Assembly: GCF_002278925.1 (NCBI RefSeq)
Contig: NZ_NCJH01000002.1
Location: 186,001-250,000 of the forward strand
From: Polaromonas sp. 39-63-25
GTDB taxonomy: Bacteria; Pseudomonadota; Gammaproteobacteria; Burkholderiales; Burkholderiaceae_C
Length of the DNA stretch: 64,000 nt
Direction of reading: 5' to 3'
Shown: one piece after another, positions 30,533 through 38,904 of the stretch
Numbering within the stretch: the stretch's first letter is position 1
Layout: the number at the start of each line of letters is the position of its first letter
The notes under the pieces: generated by a model
What the model saw: the letters and a program-made list of their open reading frames with translations, nothing else
Databases searched by the model: none
Told to the model about the DNA's origin: nothing
Translations under genes and position numbers: made by a program

Positions 30533-31393
30533 TCACAGCGCATTGAGCGGGATCTTGAGATAGGACACCCCGTTGCCCTCGGCCGGCGGCATCTCGCCGG
30601 CGCGAATGTTGACCTGCACCGACGGCAGGATCAAGTTGGGCATGGCCAGCGTGGCATCCCGGGCGGTGCGCATCTTCACGAACTCGGCCTCGCTGACGCC
30701 GTCATGGACATGGATATTTTTGGCGCGCTGTTCGGCGACCGTGGTTTCCCAGACGGGGGACCGGCCCTCAGGCGGGTAATCGTGGCACATGAACAGGCGG
30801 GTTTCAGGCGGCAGACCCAGCAGCCTGTGCACCGACCGGTAGAGGGCGGCGGCGTCCCCGCCGGGAAAGTCGCAACGCGCCGTGCCGACATCGGGCATGA
30901 ACAGGGTGTCGCCGACAAACACGGCATCACCGACGAGGTAGGCCATGCAGGCCGGCGTATGGCCGGGCACGGACAAAGCCCGGACCTGGAGCGCCCCGAT
31001 GGCCAGGGTCTCGCCGTCCTGCAACAGGCGGTCGAACTGGCGGCCGTCGGTCTGGAACCCGGGCTCGAGGTTGAAGATGCGCTTGAAGGTGGTCTGCACC
31101 TGCGTGATGGCCGCACCGATGGCGATTTTTCCGCCCAGCTTCCCGCGCAGATAGTGTGCCGCCGACAGGTGATCCGCATGGGCATGGGTTTCCAGGATCC
31201 ATGCTACCTGGAGCTTGTTTTGCTGCACGAAAGCCGCCAGCTTGTCGGCGGAAGTGGTCCGGGTGCGGCCGGACCTGGCGTCATAGTCGAGCACGGCATC
31301 GACGATGGCGCAGGCACCGCCTTCCTTCTCATGGACCACATGGCTGACGGTCCAGGTGTCGGGGTCAAAAAAGCTTGTGACGATGGGTGTCAT
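30533..31393 (-). CDS. MBL-fold hydrolase, persulfide dioxygenase-like
   Basis: 286 residues. Metal ligands are H70-x-H72-x-D74-H75 in ETHAHADHLSAAHYL, H145 in SVPGHTPACM, D162 in VGDTLF and H204 in FMCHDYPPEG. ETHE1/Blh persulfide dioxygenases use the related single-iron arrangement to oxidise glutathione persulfide to sulfite; the DARSGRTRTTSADKL region and the CHDY motif fit the Blh type. It is the first gene of the minus-strand sulfur block, divergent from an SqrR/BigR-like regulator and separated from it by a palindromic operator candidate. Confidence 0.88.
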   Translation of the reverse strand: MTPIVTSFFDPDTWTVSHVVHEKEGGACAIVDAVLDYDARSGRTRTTSADKLAAFVQQNKLQVAWILETHAHADHLSAAHYLRGKLGGKIAIGAAITQVQTTFKRIFNLEPGFQTDGRQFDRLLQDGETLAIGALQVRALSVPGHTPACMAYLVGDAVFVGDTLFMPDVGTARCDFPGGDAAALYRSVHRLLGLPPETRLFMCHDYPPEGRSPVWETTVAEQRAKNIHVHDGVSEAEFVKMRTARDATLAMPNLILPSVQVNIRAGEMPPAEGNGVSYLKIPLNAL

Positions 31394-31444
31394 GTCTTGT
31401 TTTCCGGCTTGCTCAGTTTCGATTCTGACATTCTATTTACATAC

Positions 31445-31464
31445 ATTATATTTGTCAATATAAT
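31445..31464. promoter_or_regulatory. Candidate SqrR/BigR-type operator
   Basis: ATTATATTTGTCAATATAAT is a perfect inverted repeat with 8-bp arms and a TGTC centre. It lies in the AT-rich gap between the divergent persulfide-dioxygenase-like gene and the arsR-family gene, where it can overlap both promoters. AT-rich ATATT/AATAT palindromes of this size are the known targets of BigR and its relatives. Confidence 0.75.
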
Positions 31465-31496
31465 ATCATTGTCGCAAATCAAAAGGAGTACCTCCC

Positions 31497-31829
31497 ATGC
31501 CCGCAGACACTGTGATGGATCTCGGTAGCCTGCGCAATTCTGCCGATGCTGCCTGCCGCCTGATGAAAGTGCTTTCCAATCCGGATCGCCTGCTCTTGTT
31601 GTGCCAGCTGGCACAGGGCGAAATGCGCGTGGGTGAGCTGGAGGAATCGGTCGGCATCCTGCAGCCCACGCTGTCGCAGCAACTTGGCGTGTTGCGCGAC
31701 GAGGGCTTGGTCAGCACACGCCGTGACGGCAAGGCCATTTATTACCGCATCGACAGCCCCCAGGCGCTGGACGTGATGAAAGTTCTCTACGACCAGTTTT
31801 GCAGCGTTCCCGGGAAAAAAGAGCGCTGA
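31497..31829 (+). CDS. ArsR/SmtB-family regulator, SqrR/BigR-like persulfide sensor
   Basis: 110 residues. Winged helix-turn-helix with VGELEESVGILQPTLSQQLGVLRDEGLVSTRRDGKAIYYRI. Cysteines C36 (LLLLCQLAQGE, helix 2 region) and C102 (YDQFCSVPG, last helix) match the two-cysteine arrangement of SqrR (Cys41/Cys107) and BigR, which form a tetrasulfide bridge with reactive sulfur and then leave the operator; an extra C20 is present. It probably represses the divergent sulfide-oxidation/efflux block and itself. AAGGAG lies about 8 nt before the ATG at 31497. Confidence 0.92.
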   Translation: MPADTVMDLGSLRNSADAACRLMKVLSNPDRLLLLCQLAQGEMRVGELEESVGILQPTLSQQLGVLRDEGLVSTRRDGKAIYYRIDSPQALDVMKVLYDQFCSVPGKKER

Positions 31830-31830
31830 T

Positions 31831-32169
31831 CTAGCGCCGTTCCACAGGCGTGTTGCCGGGCAGGTGCGCCTGCAAGGACCGGACCTGCCGCTCCAGTCCC
31901 TCGATACGGTTCAGATAGCCCAGCAGGAGCCCAACCGTGAACAGGTCCAGGTCGAAATCCTGGCGCAGCTTGCCGGCCGTGCGCAGCGGCATCACACATT
32001 CGGCGCTGAACAGGCGCTCCTGCCGGACGTCCTGCACCGGCACCAGGGCGCCATAGTCCATCAGTTCATCCAGTTCGTCCACGCTCAGGGCACAGATTTG
32101 TGCGAGTTCAGCCAGGGTCACGGCCTCGTGTGCGTCGAGCCACGCGACGTCAAGCAGCTGTTGTTCCAT
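31831..32169 (-). CDS. cbpM: Chaperone modulator CbpM
   Basis: 112 residues. MerR-like start (TLAELAQICALSVDELDELMDYGALVP), middle region RLFSAECVMPLRTAGKLRQDFDLDL and a C-terminal coiled-coil-like YLNRIEGLERQVRSLQAHL are characteristic of CbpM, which binds the J-domain of CbpA and inhibits its co-chaperone and DNA-binding functions. It overlaps the end of cbpA by 20 nt, the normal cbpA-cbpM order. Its stop is 1 nt from the stop of the convergent arsR-family gene. Confidence 0.93.
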   Translation of the reverse strand: MEQQLLDVAWLDAHEAVTLAELAQICALSVDELDELMDYGALVPVQDVRQERLFSAECVMPLRTAGKLRQDFDLDLFTVGLLLGYLNRIEGLERQVRSLQAHLPGNTPVERR

Positions 32170-33076
32170 GAAACTTCTCCTTGTCCGCGGGCGCGCGCGG
32201 GTTGAAACGCGAGACCTTCGCCAGTTCCCCGAAGAGCTCGCGCTCCCGCTCGGTCAGGATGGCAGGCACGTCGATCTGCACGGCCGCGTAAAGGTCACCG
32301 CGGCCGCCCCTGCCATTGGCCAGGCCCCTGCCCCGCAGGCGCAGCTTGCGACCCGAATGTGTCCCCGGCGGCACGGTGAGCACCACCGGACCGTCCAGCG
32401 TTGGCACCTCCACATCGGCGCCCAACGCCGCTTCCCAAGGCGCCAGCGCCAGGTCAAAGTACAAGTCGTGGCGGTCGGCCCGAAACACCCGGTGCGGCGC
32501 GAGCGTGATGTGAAGGTAAATGTCGCCATCGGCCCCGCCGTTGCGGCCCTTTCCACCCTTGCCGCGCAGCCGCAGCTTCTGGCCTTCGGTCACACCCGCA
32601 GGAATGGTGACTTCCAGCGTGCGACCGCCTTCCTCATCGGCCAGATCGAGCTTGACGCTTGCCCCATGATGCGCGTCTTCCAGCTTGATGCGGACGCTGG
32701 TTTCGTAGTCCCGACCATGCATCGGCACCGGCCCCCCGGATGACCTGCGCCCCCGCCCCATGGCAGCCAGCAGGTCGGCCAGATCAACACCCTCAAATCC
32801 CTGGGCGTCCGCACCGAAATCCTGGCGCCACTGGGGCGGCGGTGCGAACTCCTCCCCGGCAGGGCGGCGGCCCAACTGGTCGTAGGCCGCACGCTTTTCG
32901 GGGTCCTTCAGCGTCGCGTAGGCCTCCCCCGCTTCCTTGAAGCGGGCCTCTGCATCGGGCGCCTTGGACACATCGGGATGGTGCTGGCGCGCGAGCTTGC
33001 GGTAGGCCTTCTTGATCTGCTCGACGTCCGCATCACGCGGCACACCCAGCGCGGCGTAATAGTCCTTGTACTTCAT
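32150..33076 (-). CDS. cbpA: DnaJ-like co-chaperone CbpA
   Basis: 308 residues. J-domain at 4-70 with the HPD motif (QHHPDVSK), a short Gly/Pro-rich linker, and the C-terminal substrate-binding domains (LDLADEEGGRTLEVTIPAGVTEG and GADVEVPTLDGPVVLTVPPGTHSG). The zinc-finger of DnaJ is absent, as in CbpA. It delivers substrates to DnaK and can bind curved DNA in stationary phase. It lies 26 nt after the fnr stop in the same orientation and may be cotranscribed. Confidence 0.95.
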   Translation of the reverse strand: MKYKDYYAALGVPRDADVEQIKKAYRKLARQHHPDVSKAPDAEARFKEAGEAYATLKDPEKRAAYDQLGRRPAGEEFAPPPQWRQDFGADAQGFEGVDLADLLAAMGRGRRSSGGPVPMHGRDYETSVRIKLEDAHHGASVKLDLADEEGGRTLEVTIPAGVTEGQKLRLRGKGGKGRNGGADGDIYLHITLAPHRVFRADRHDLYFDLALAPWEAALGADVEVPTLDGPVVLTVPPGTHSGRKLRLRGRGLANGRGGRGDLYAAVQIDVPAILTERERELFGELAKVSRFNPRAPADKEKFHGTTAA

Positions 33077-33102
33077 GACAGGATTCGCCGCTCAACACGC
33101 GT

Positions 33103-33891
33103 TCAGTGCACGCGCGTCTCGAAAGCACGGGTCAAGCCGTCCAGGTCGGTGATGCGGATGTGGCGTTTGTCCACCTCCAGCAGGCGCTGTTGCTGGAAGG
33201 CTGAAAAGGTCCGGCTCACCGTTTCAAGCGTCATGCCGAGGTAGCTGCCGATCTCGGCACGCGACATCCGCAGGTGGAACTCGCTGGCCGAATACCCGCG
33301 CGCCTTCATGCGCTGCGACAGGTTCAGCAAGAATGCCGCCAGCCTCTCCTCGGCATTCATGCTCCCCAGCAACACCATGAGGCTGTGTTCGCGCACGATC
33401 TCGCGGCTCATCAAGCGGGTGACCACGTGCTGCATGCCCGGGTTGCCAGCCGCCACTTCAGCGAAATGGGTGAAGGGAATGGCGCACACTTCGGTGTCTT
33501 CCAGCGCGGTGGTGCTGCTGGCATGCGCGCCATTGGCGACACCGTCCAGACCCATCAGTTCACCTGCCATGTAAAACCCGCCCACCTGCTCGCGGCCATC
33601 GGCCAGCGTCAGGCTGGACTTGAAGGTGCCGCTACGCACGGCATAGATGAACTGGAAACGATCCCCTTCACGGTACAGCGTCTGGGCCGCTTTCACCTTG
33701 CGCCGGCTGAACATCAGGCTGTCGAGCCGCTCCACGTCGCTGCCCGTCATGCCGCAGGGCAGGCACAGGTCGCGCAGGTGGCAGGTGGAGCAATGCGTCA
33801 TGAGGGGCGCGACCGCTGCGGTTGCGGGAGCGGCTTGGCGGGACACGATGCGGATGGGGGCGGCGACGGCTTCGAGGGTGGCTGCAGACAT
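33103..33891 (-). CDS. fnr: FNR-type oxygen-sensing transcription regulator
   Basis: 262 residues. The cluster ligands C34, C37, C43 (HCSTCHLRDLC) and C136 (EDTEVCAIPF) reproduce the spacing of E. coli FNR (20, 23, 29, 122), so an oxygen-labile [4Fe-4S] cluster is expected; C46 is additional. A cyclic-nucleotide-binding-like fold and dimer helix lead to the helix-turn-helix SRAEIGSYLGMTLETVSRTF, whose E--SR recognition residues specify TTGAT-type half sites. The start is the ATG at 33891, 6 nt after AAGGAG. Several matching boxes occur in this window. It follows a receiver-domain gene by 26 nt. Confidence 0.95.
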   Translation of the reverse strand: MSAATLEAVAAPIRIVSRQAAPATAAVAPLMTHCSTCHLRDLCLPCGMTGSDVERLDSLMFSRRKVKAAQTLYREGDRFQFIYAVRSGTFKSSLTLADGREQVGGFYMAGELMGLDGVANGAHASSTTALEDTEVCAIPFTHFAEVAAGNPGMQHVVTRLMSREIVREHSLMVLLGSMNAEERLAAFLLNLSQRMKARGYSASEFHLRMSRAEIGSYLGMTLETVSRTFSAFQQQRLLEVDKRHIRITDLDGLTRAFETRVH

Positions 33892-33917
33892 GGGTTTCTC
33901 CTTGGGTGATTCAGGCG

Positions 33918-34307
33918 TCAACATGCAACATACCGCGAGGCTTTCGCCACGGTCTGAACGAGCTGATCGAATTCGGTGCTTTTGTCGAGGAAAGCTTCGG
34001 CGCCCTCCCCGAAATAACGTTTACGGTAGGCGGGGCCGGAATTGCTGCTGAACACCACAAAGGCGATATCTGGTGCGGCCGGGTGGACGGCGCGCAGAAC
34101 TTGCAGACCGGAGCCGCCTTCAAGCTGGACGTCCAGCACCACCACATCGGGCGACGCTGCCAGGATGCCGTCAATGGCGTCCTGCGGCGTGGCGGCCCGT
34201 CCAACGACGCTGATCGCGCTGGCTTCGAGCATGGCGGCGACGCGGTCGCGGATCAGGACCGAGTCATCAACGATAAAAACTTTGAGAGGGGCTTGGCGGG
34301 AAGGCAT
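33918..34307 (-). CDS. Single-domain response regulator
   Basis: 129 residues consisting only of a receiver domain: acidic pair in FIVDDS, phosphoacceptor Asp in VVVLDVQLEGGSG (near residue 54), conserved Ser in VVFSSN and Lys in AFLDKS. No output domain, so it would act by protein contact. It is directly upstream of fnr in the same orientation, which suggests a link to oxygen or redox signalling. The ATG at 34307 (MPSRQAPLK) is preferred over a longer frame. Confidence 0.88.
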   Translation of the reverse strand: MPSRQAPLKVFIVDDSVLIRDRVAAMLEASAISVVGRAATPQDAIDGILAASPDVVVLDVQLEGGSGLQVLRAVHPAAPDIAFVVFSSNSGPAYRKRYFGEGAEAFLDKSTEFDQLVQTVAKASRYVAC

Positions 34308-34477
34308 GGCTCTACTGTGGCCGCAACCGGGCCCTGCGGCCATAGGCAGCGGCTGAATGCATCCCTCGGAGAAATCCGGATTCAGAAGACTTGAGCGCCT
34401 ACCCCGTCTAGGAATAATCCGAGCGCAAGGACGCCCCGGGCATGGCCGGTTTCAAGCGCCCTGCTGTGACCGCGCCG

Positions 34478-35314
34478 TCAGTGCGCCATGAGCACCGGCA
34501 GGGTCATGGACCGCAACACCGTGCGGGACGTGCCGCCCAGCACCCACTCCCGCGCGCGGCTGTGGCCGTAGCAGCCCATCACCAGCAGGTCGGCCTCGAG
34601 GTCGAAGGCGCGCGAGAGCAGCAACTCACCGAGCAACTCGGGCTCCCCCGTCTCGCGGTGCCAGGTCGCCTCGACCCCGTGCAGTTTGAGATAACTGTCC
34701 AGGTCCAGCAGCTGGCCGCTCACCGCCTCGTCCGCGCCTGACCAGGACAGGACATGCACGCGCCTGGCCCGCTGCAGCATGGGCAGCGCAGCACTGACCG
34801 CCCGGGCCGCCTCGCGCGTCGGCTTCCAGGCAAGCACCACGGTGTCGCCGATGGACGATGCACCGATATAAGGCAGGATCAGGGCCGGTTTGCCGCTGGC
34901 GACCATCACGGACTCGGCAAAATCGACTGGCACGCCAGTCGCCGGTGTACTGGCCGGATCGTGCTGGCCGAGCACCAGCAGGTCCGCGTACAGGGCCTGC
35001 TGGGCAAAAACGCCCATGATGGGATCGTCGCCCACCTCGGCCCAGGCGGCCTGCATGCCAGGCTTCGCCAGCACGCGGTCAAACGTTGCGCGGGCACGCG
35101 TGCGCAACTCGTCATCAATCTCGCGCAGGGCCGCTGCCACGCCCGGACCAACCTCGGGTGCGAAGGGCAGCGCGACGAAACTGGGTGTCACGGCGTAAAG
35201 GCCGGTCACGGCAGCACCGTGGGCCTGGCCAATGCGGCACGCCGCCTCAAGACGTTGCGCGGCCTGCGGCGAAGCGTCCAGATGAACGAGCAGCTGCGTG
35301 AGGGTGGTTTTCAT
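34478..35314 (-). CDS. Universal stress protein, tandem-type
   Basis: 278 residues, about twice a single Usp domain. The N-terminal half is degenerate; the C-terminal half ends in DLLVMGCYGHSRAREWVLGGTSRTVL, which keeps the G-x2-G-x9-G-S/T style ATP-binding motif, and LPVLMAH. A perfect FNR-type palindrome is centred 66 nt upstream of the ATG. AAGGAG occurs a few bases before the start. It is one of four usp genes in the window. Confidence 0.92.
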   Translation of the reverse strand: MKTTLTQLLVHLDASPQAAQRLEAACRIGQAHGAAVTGLYAVTPSFVALPFAPEVGPGVAAALREIDDELRTRARATFDRVLAKPGMQAAWAEVGDDPIMGVFAQQALYADLLVLGQHDPASTPATGVPVDFAESVMVASGKPALILPYIGASSIGDTVVLAWKPTREAARAVSAALPMLQRARRVHVLSWSGADEAVSGQLLDLDSYLKLHGVEATWHRETGEPELLGELLLSRAFDLEADLLVMGCYGHSRAREWVLGGTSRTVLRSMTLPVLMAH

Positions 35315-35373
35315 GGGCCGGCTCCTTGGTCATTGCGATCCCGCCACCTTAGGGGACAGGCGCCGGATGCAGC

Positions 35374-35387
35374 TTGACGAAGGTCAA
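35374..35387 (-). promoter_or_regulatory. FNR box upstream of usp (34478-35314)
   Basis: TTGACGAAGGTCAA (plus-strand reading) is a perfect TTGAC-N4-GTCAA palindrome. On the minus strand a TAAGGT hexamer follows exactly 22 nt downstream, giving a class II arrangement with a leader of about 25 nt to the usp start. Confidence 0.8.
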
Positions 35388-35406
35388 GCGCCGGTCACGA
35401 CCGGGC

Positions 35407-36051
35407 TCAGGGTTCCAGCGGCTCCGACACCCCGTTTTTGATGGCGTAGCGGATCAGTTCGCTCTGGTTTTGCAGGCCCATCTTCTGCATCAGGTTGGCC
35501 TTGTGGGTGCTGATGGTCTTGACTGAAAGTTTCAGGCGCGTGGCAATGTCCGTCACGGAAACACCGGCAGCAATCAGGCGAAACACCTCGAATTCGCGGT
35601 TCGACAGCGACTCGTGCGGCGCCGAGGTTCCGCCCGGCATGGCACTCAGGGCGAGCTGCTCGGCGACTTCTGCACTGATGAACGCGCCGCCGGTGGCGAT
35701 CTTGCGGATGGCCTGCTCCAGTTGCCCCGGCGCACTCTCCTTGGTCAGGTAGCCGCTGGCGCCGGACTTGATGGCGCGCACGGCATACTGAAGCTCCTGG
35801 TGCATGCTGAGCACGAGAATCCGCACTTTCGGTTTTTCGCTGCGCACCAGCTTGATCAGTTCCATGCCGCTGCGGCCCGGCATGGACAGGTCCAGCACCA
35901 GCACATCCAGCTCGGATTCGCGCACACGCTGCAGCACCTCGTTTCCGTTGGCCGCCTCAGCCACCACCTGCAGGTCATCTGCCGATGAAACGATGCGTTT
36001 GAGACCTTCGCGAACAATGGCGTGGTCGTCGGCGATCACGATCCGGATCAC
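35407..36051 (-). CDS. NarL/FixJ-family response regulator
   Basis: 214 residues from a GTG start at 36051 (VIRIVIADDHAIVREGLKRIV). Receiver domain with phosphoacceptor Asp in LDVLVLDLSMPGRSG, conserved Lys in GYLTKESAPG, then a LuxR-type helix-turn-helix (LSNREFEVFRLIAAGVSVTDIATRLKLSVKTISTHK). The GTG overlaps the TGA of the kinase gene (GTGA), so kinase and regulator are translationally coupled. The ORF that starts further upstream only reads through the kinase gene in another frame. Confidence 0.93.
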   Translation of the reverse strand: MIRIVIADDHAIVREGLKRIVSSADDLQVVAEAANGNEVLQRVRESELDVLVLDLSMPGRSGMELIKLVRSEKPKVRILVLSMHQELQYAVRAIKSGASGYLTKESAPGQLEQAIRKIATGGAFISAEVAEQLALSAMPGGTSAPHESLSNREFEVFRLIAAGVSVTDIATRLKLSVKTISTHKANLMQKMGLQNQSELIRYAIKNGVSEPLEP

Positions 36052-37517
36052 GGGGCGGCCTCCTCTTCGGGCAGCGGAATGGTCACGCCGACGCGCGTGC
36101 CCTGCCCCAGCGCACTGTCGATGCTGACGCATCCGTTGAGCAGTTGCGCCCGCTCGTGCAAACCCATCAGCCCCAGCGACTGCCGCTTGCGCGGCATCCC
36201 GGTCACAAAACCCCTGCCGTTGTCGCGCACCGACAGCGTGATCTCGCCCGGCAGGCTGCCGATAACCACGGCAACTTCGGTCGCGCCGGCGTGTTTGGCG
36301 ACGTTGGCCAGCGCCTCCTGAACGATGCGGAACACGGCAGTGGCATAGGGCTCCTGCAGCTCCAGGTCCTCGTCGGCCAAAAGCGTGCAAGTCACGCCTG
36401 TACGCTGGCTGAAGTTGTGGACCAGCCACTCGATGGTGGCCAGCAGGCCCAGATCGTCCAGCAACAGTGGCCGCAGGTCCGCCGCGATGCGGCGCGTGGA
36501 AGCCACCATGCCATCCACCATCGTCAGCATATCTGTCAGTTTGGCCGCCGCAACGTCAGGCGCCGCACGGGTGTTGTCGCGCACCCAGAGGGTGTCCATC
36601 TTCAGCGCCGTCAGCGACTGCGCCAGCTCGTCGTGCAGCTCGCGGGCCACCCGGGTCTTTTCTTCCTCACGCGCAGCATTCACAGCAGCCGCAAAGGCAC
36701 TTCGCTCCTCCTGGGCCCGGACCCGCTCGGTCACATCGCGCAGGATGACGGTATAGAGTTTTCCGTCGGCCATGTCGAGCTGTGAGATCGAGGCGTCCAT
36801 CGGGAATTCCTCCCCGCTGGCGCGCAAGCCGTAAATGACGGAGCCGTCGCCCATGCGTCGGGAGGTGACACCAGTTGCCGAAAACCGGCTGATGTGTTCA
36901 GCGTGGCCGGCGCGAAAGCGTTCGGGAATCAACTCGCCCAGAGGCTGACCCAGGGCCTGCCCATCCGGCCAACCGAAGATTTTTTCAGCCGCGCGGTTAA
37001 ACATCACGATGTGCTGCTTCTCGTCCACGGTGATGATCCCGTCCATGGCAGAGTCCAGCAGGGCCGCGAGCCGCGCGTGCTCGTCTTCCGCCAGCAAGCG
37101 GCCGGTGATGTCGCGCAGGATCACCGTGAACCACTTCCCGCCCGGCGTATCAAGCTGCGAAATCGACGCATCCAGAGGGAACTCCTCCCCATTGGCGCGC
37201 AGGCCATGAACCACATTGCGCGTGCCCATGCGCCGCGAGGTCACACCCATGGTTCCGAAGCGGTCGACATGCCCGGCATGCTCTTGCCGGAAACGGCCAG
37301 GAATCAACCTCTGCAGGGACTGGTGCATGACCTCCTGCTGTGGCCATCCGAAGATTTTTTCAGCCGCGCGGTTGTACAGAATGATCTTTTGCTGCTCATC
37401 CACCGTGATGATGGCATCCATGGCCGAGTCCAGCACCCCCGCCAGCAACGCTGCTACGCTGCCGGGGTTGTCAGCCAGAGAGGCTGCATCCAGGCCGCTG
37501 ATAGGAGAATAATCCAT
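36048..37517 (-). CDS. Histidine kinase with two near-identical PAS domains
   Basis: 489 residues. Two PAS domains (about 20-140 and 145-265) are strikingly alike (both contain NRAAEKIFGWP, VTSRRMG, GEEFP and DASISQLD), then a HisKA_3 dimerisation helix with phosphoacceptor His in ARELHDELAQSLTALKMD and an HATPase_c domain (DNGRGFVTG). No transmembrane segment is seen, so it is a cytoplasmic sensor. The partner is the coupled NarL-type regulator. The layout recalls oxygen/redox kinases of the FixL/DevS type, but no ligand-specific residue can be shown here. Start ATG at 37517. Confidence 0.92.
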   Translation of the reverse strand: MDYSPISGLDAASLADNPGSVAALLAGVLDSAMDAIITVDEQQKIILYNRAAEKIFGWPQQEVMHQSLQRLIPGRFRQEHAGHVDRFGTMGVTSRRMGTRNVVHGLRANGEEFPLDASISQLDTPGGKWFTVILRDITGRLLAEDEHARLAALLDSAMDGIITVDEKQHIVMFNRAAEKIFGWPDGQALGQPLGELIPERFRAGHAEHISRFSATGVTSRRMGDGSVIYGLRASGEEFPMDASISQLDMADGKLYTVILRDVTERVRAQEERSAFAAAVNAAREEEKTRVARELHDELAQSLTALKMDTLWVRDNTRAAPDVAAAKLTDMLTMVDGMVASTRRIAADLRPLLLDDLGLLATIEWLVHNFSQRTGVTCTLLADEDLELQEPYATAVFRIVQEALANVAKHAGATEVAVVIGSLPGEITLSVRDNGRGFVTGMPRKRQSLGLMGLHERAQLLNGCVSIDSALGQGTRVGVTIPLPEEEAAP

Positions 37518-37630
37518 ACCCCAGTGTAGCAATTATCAAAAGTATTCATCACCATAGGCCATGACCGTGTGTCGGAGACTTTTTACCAAGCCCTCTTATC
37601 CTACATACCCGGCCCCGGCAATCCATGCCG

Positions 37631-37644
37631 TTGACCCATGTCAA
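37631..37644 (+). promoter_or_regulatory. FNR box upstream of usp (37707-38183)
   Basis: TTGACCCATGTCAA is a perfect TTGAC-N4-GTCAA palindrome, centred 69 nt before the usp start. A CACACT hexamer lies 22 nt downstream in the -10 position. Confidence 0.8.
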
Positions 37645-37706
37645 TGGCCTTGCACTGCGCCCACTTCACACTGAATCCAACTACGACAGCCTTCAAGGAA
37701 TCGACC

Positions 37707-38183
37707 ATGTACCAGCGCATACTTGTTCCCGTCGACGGGAGCGATACATCCAACAAAGCCCTGACTGCGGCGTTGCAGCTCGCCAGGGATGCTGGCGGCA
37801 GGGTACGGCTTGTTCATGTGCTGGAAGAACTGACCCACCTGACCGGGTATGAACAGTTTGGCGGCTATGCGGGCGATCTGACCCGGATCATGCGCGACTC
37901 CGGGATGCAGATCCTCAATGACGCCATGGCCATCGCCAAGGCCGCTGGCGTGGAGGTGGATACGGTGCTTTTCGACAACCTGGGGGAGCGCCTCGCCGAG
38001 GCGGTGGCCGAGGCCGCCAGGCAGTGGAAAGCTGACCTGGTGGTCGTCGGCACCCATGGTCGACGCGGGGTCGGGCGCATGTTGCTGGGCAGCGGTGCCG
38101 AGCAGGTCATCCGGCTCGCCCCGGTGCCGGTGCTGGTGATCCGCTCGGAGATGGAAAGGGAAAGCAAGCCAGGCGCTCACTGA
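37707..38183 (+). CDS. Universal stress protein UspA family
   Basis: 158 residues, one complete Usp domain: YQRILVPVDGSDTSNKAL at the start and the nucleotide-binding signature VVGTHGRRGVGRMLLGSGAEQVI near 115-137, ending VPVLVIRSE. ATP-binding Usp proteins accumulate under growth arrest or oxygen limitation. AAGGA at 37695-37699 fixes the ATG at 37707; the longer frame upstream runs through the promoter. It is preceded by a perfect FNR box. Confidence 0.95.
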   Translation: MYQRILVPVDGSDTSNKALTAALQLARDAGGRVRLVHVLEELTHLTGYEQFGGYAGDLTRIMRDSGMQILNDAMAIAKAAGVEVDTVLFDNLGERLAEAVAEAARQWKADLVVVGTHGRRGVGRMLLGSGAEQVIRLAPVPVLVIRSEMERESKPGAH

Positions 38184-38222
38184 AGCAGGGCGGCAATACC
38201 AGGCTGGCGCGGCAGAGCGTCC

Positions 38223-38861
38223 TCAGGACGCAGCCAGCAGCCTGCGTACCTGCTCGTCGCCCACCGGTCCGAAGTCGCGGTAACAGTTTCCGACACCACA
38301 GAAGTCCGGCGGACTCAGGGCGCAGACAAACTCATCGGCCGCCGTGCCGATCCACTCCTGCGCACCCGGGGGCGCGACCGGCACGGCCACCACGATCCAC
38401 GCGGGCTTGGCCCCTCGCAAGGCCATCAGTGCGGCACACATCGAGGCGCCGGTGGCCACACCGTCGTCAACCACAATGACCGTGCGACCTTCGATGCGTG
38501 CAGCTTCCCGCGACCCACGGTAAAGCGTCTCGCTCCGCGCCAGTTCACGGCTCTCGGTCGCGATGATCTCTTCGAGCTGCTGCGGACTCACCCCGCTGGC
38601 AGCCAAAGCCTTGGGATCAATGTACCTTGCGCCGCCGCTGGCAATGGCGCCCAGGGCCAGATCGGGCCGGCCTGGCACACCCAGCTTTCGCACAACCAGC
38701 AAGTCCAGTTCAGCAACCAGCGCCCGGGCCACTTCCCACGCAACCGGTACACCGCCGCGTGCCAAGGCCAGCACGACCACATCGTCGCGTCCTGCATATG
38801 CCGGCAGATGACCGGACAAGGCACGACCGGCGGCAGCGCGGTCTTTGAACTGGGTGGTCAT
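38223..38861 (-). CDS. Phosphoribosyltransferase-domain protein
   Basis: About 212 residues. The type I phosphoribosyltransferase motif VIVVDDGVATGASM (near 123-136) binds PRPP, with GGVPVAWEVARAL and KLGVPGRPDLALGAIA upstream, the layout of COG1926 proteins. These accompany universal stress proteins and hydrolases in low-oxygen clusters, and their substrate is not known. The ATG at 38861 (MTTQF) or 38867 (two codons earlier) is the start. It is convergent with the usp gene. Confidence 0.88.
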   Translation of the reverse strand: MTTQFKDRAAAGRALSGHLPAYAGRDDVVVLALARGGVPVAWEVARALVAELDLLVVRKLGVPGRPDLALGAIASGGARYIDPKALAASGVSPQQLEEIIATESRELARSETLYRGSREAARIEGRTVIVVDDGVATGASMCAALMALRGAKPAWIVVAVPVAPPGAQEWIGTAADEFVCALSPPDFCGVGNCYRDFGPVGDEQVRRLLAAS

Positions 38862-38904
38862 GACCATACCGTGCAGAGGCCTGCCAAGGCAACCTCGCTT
38901 CGTG

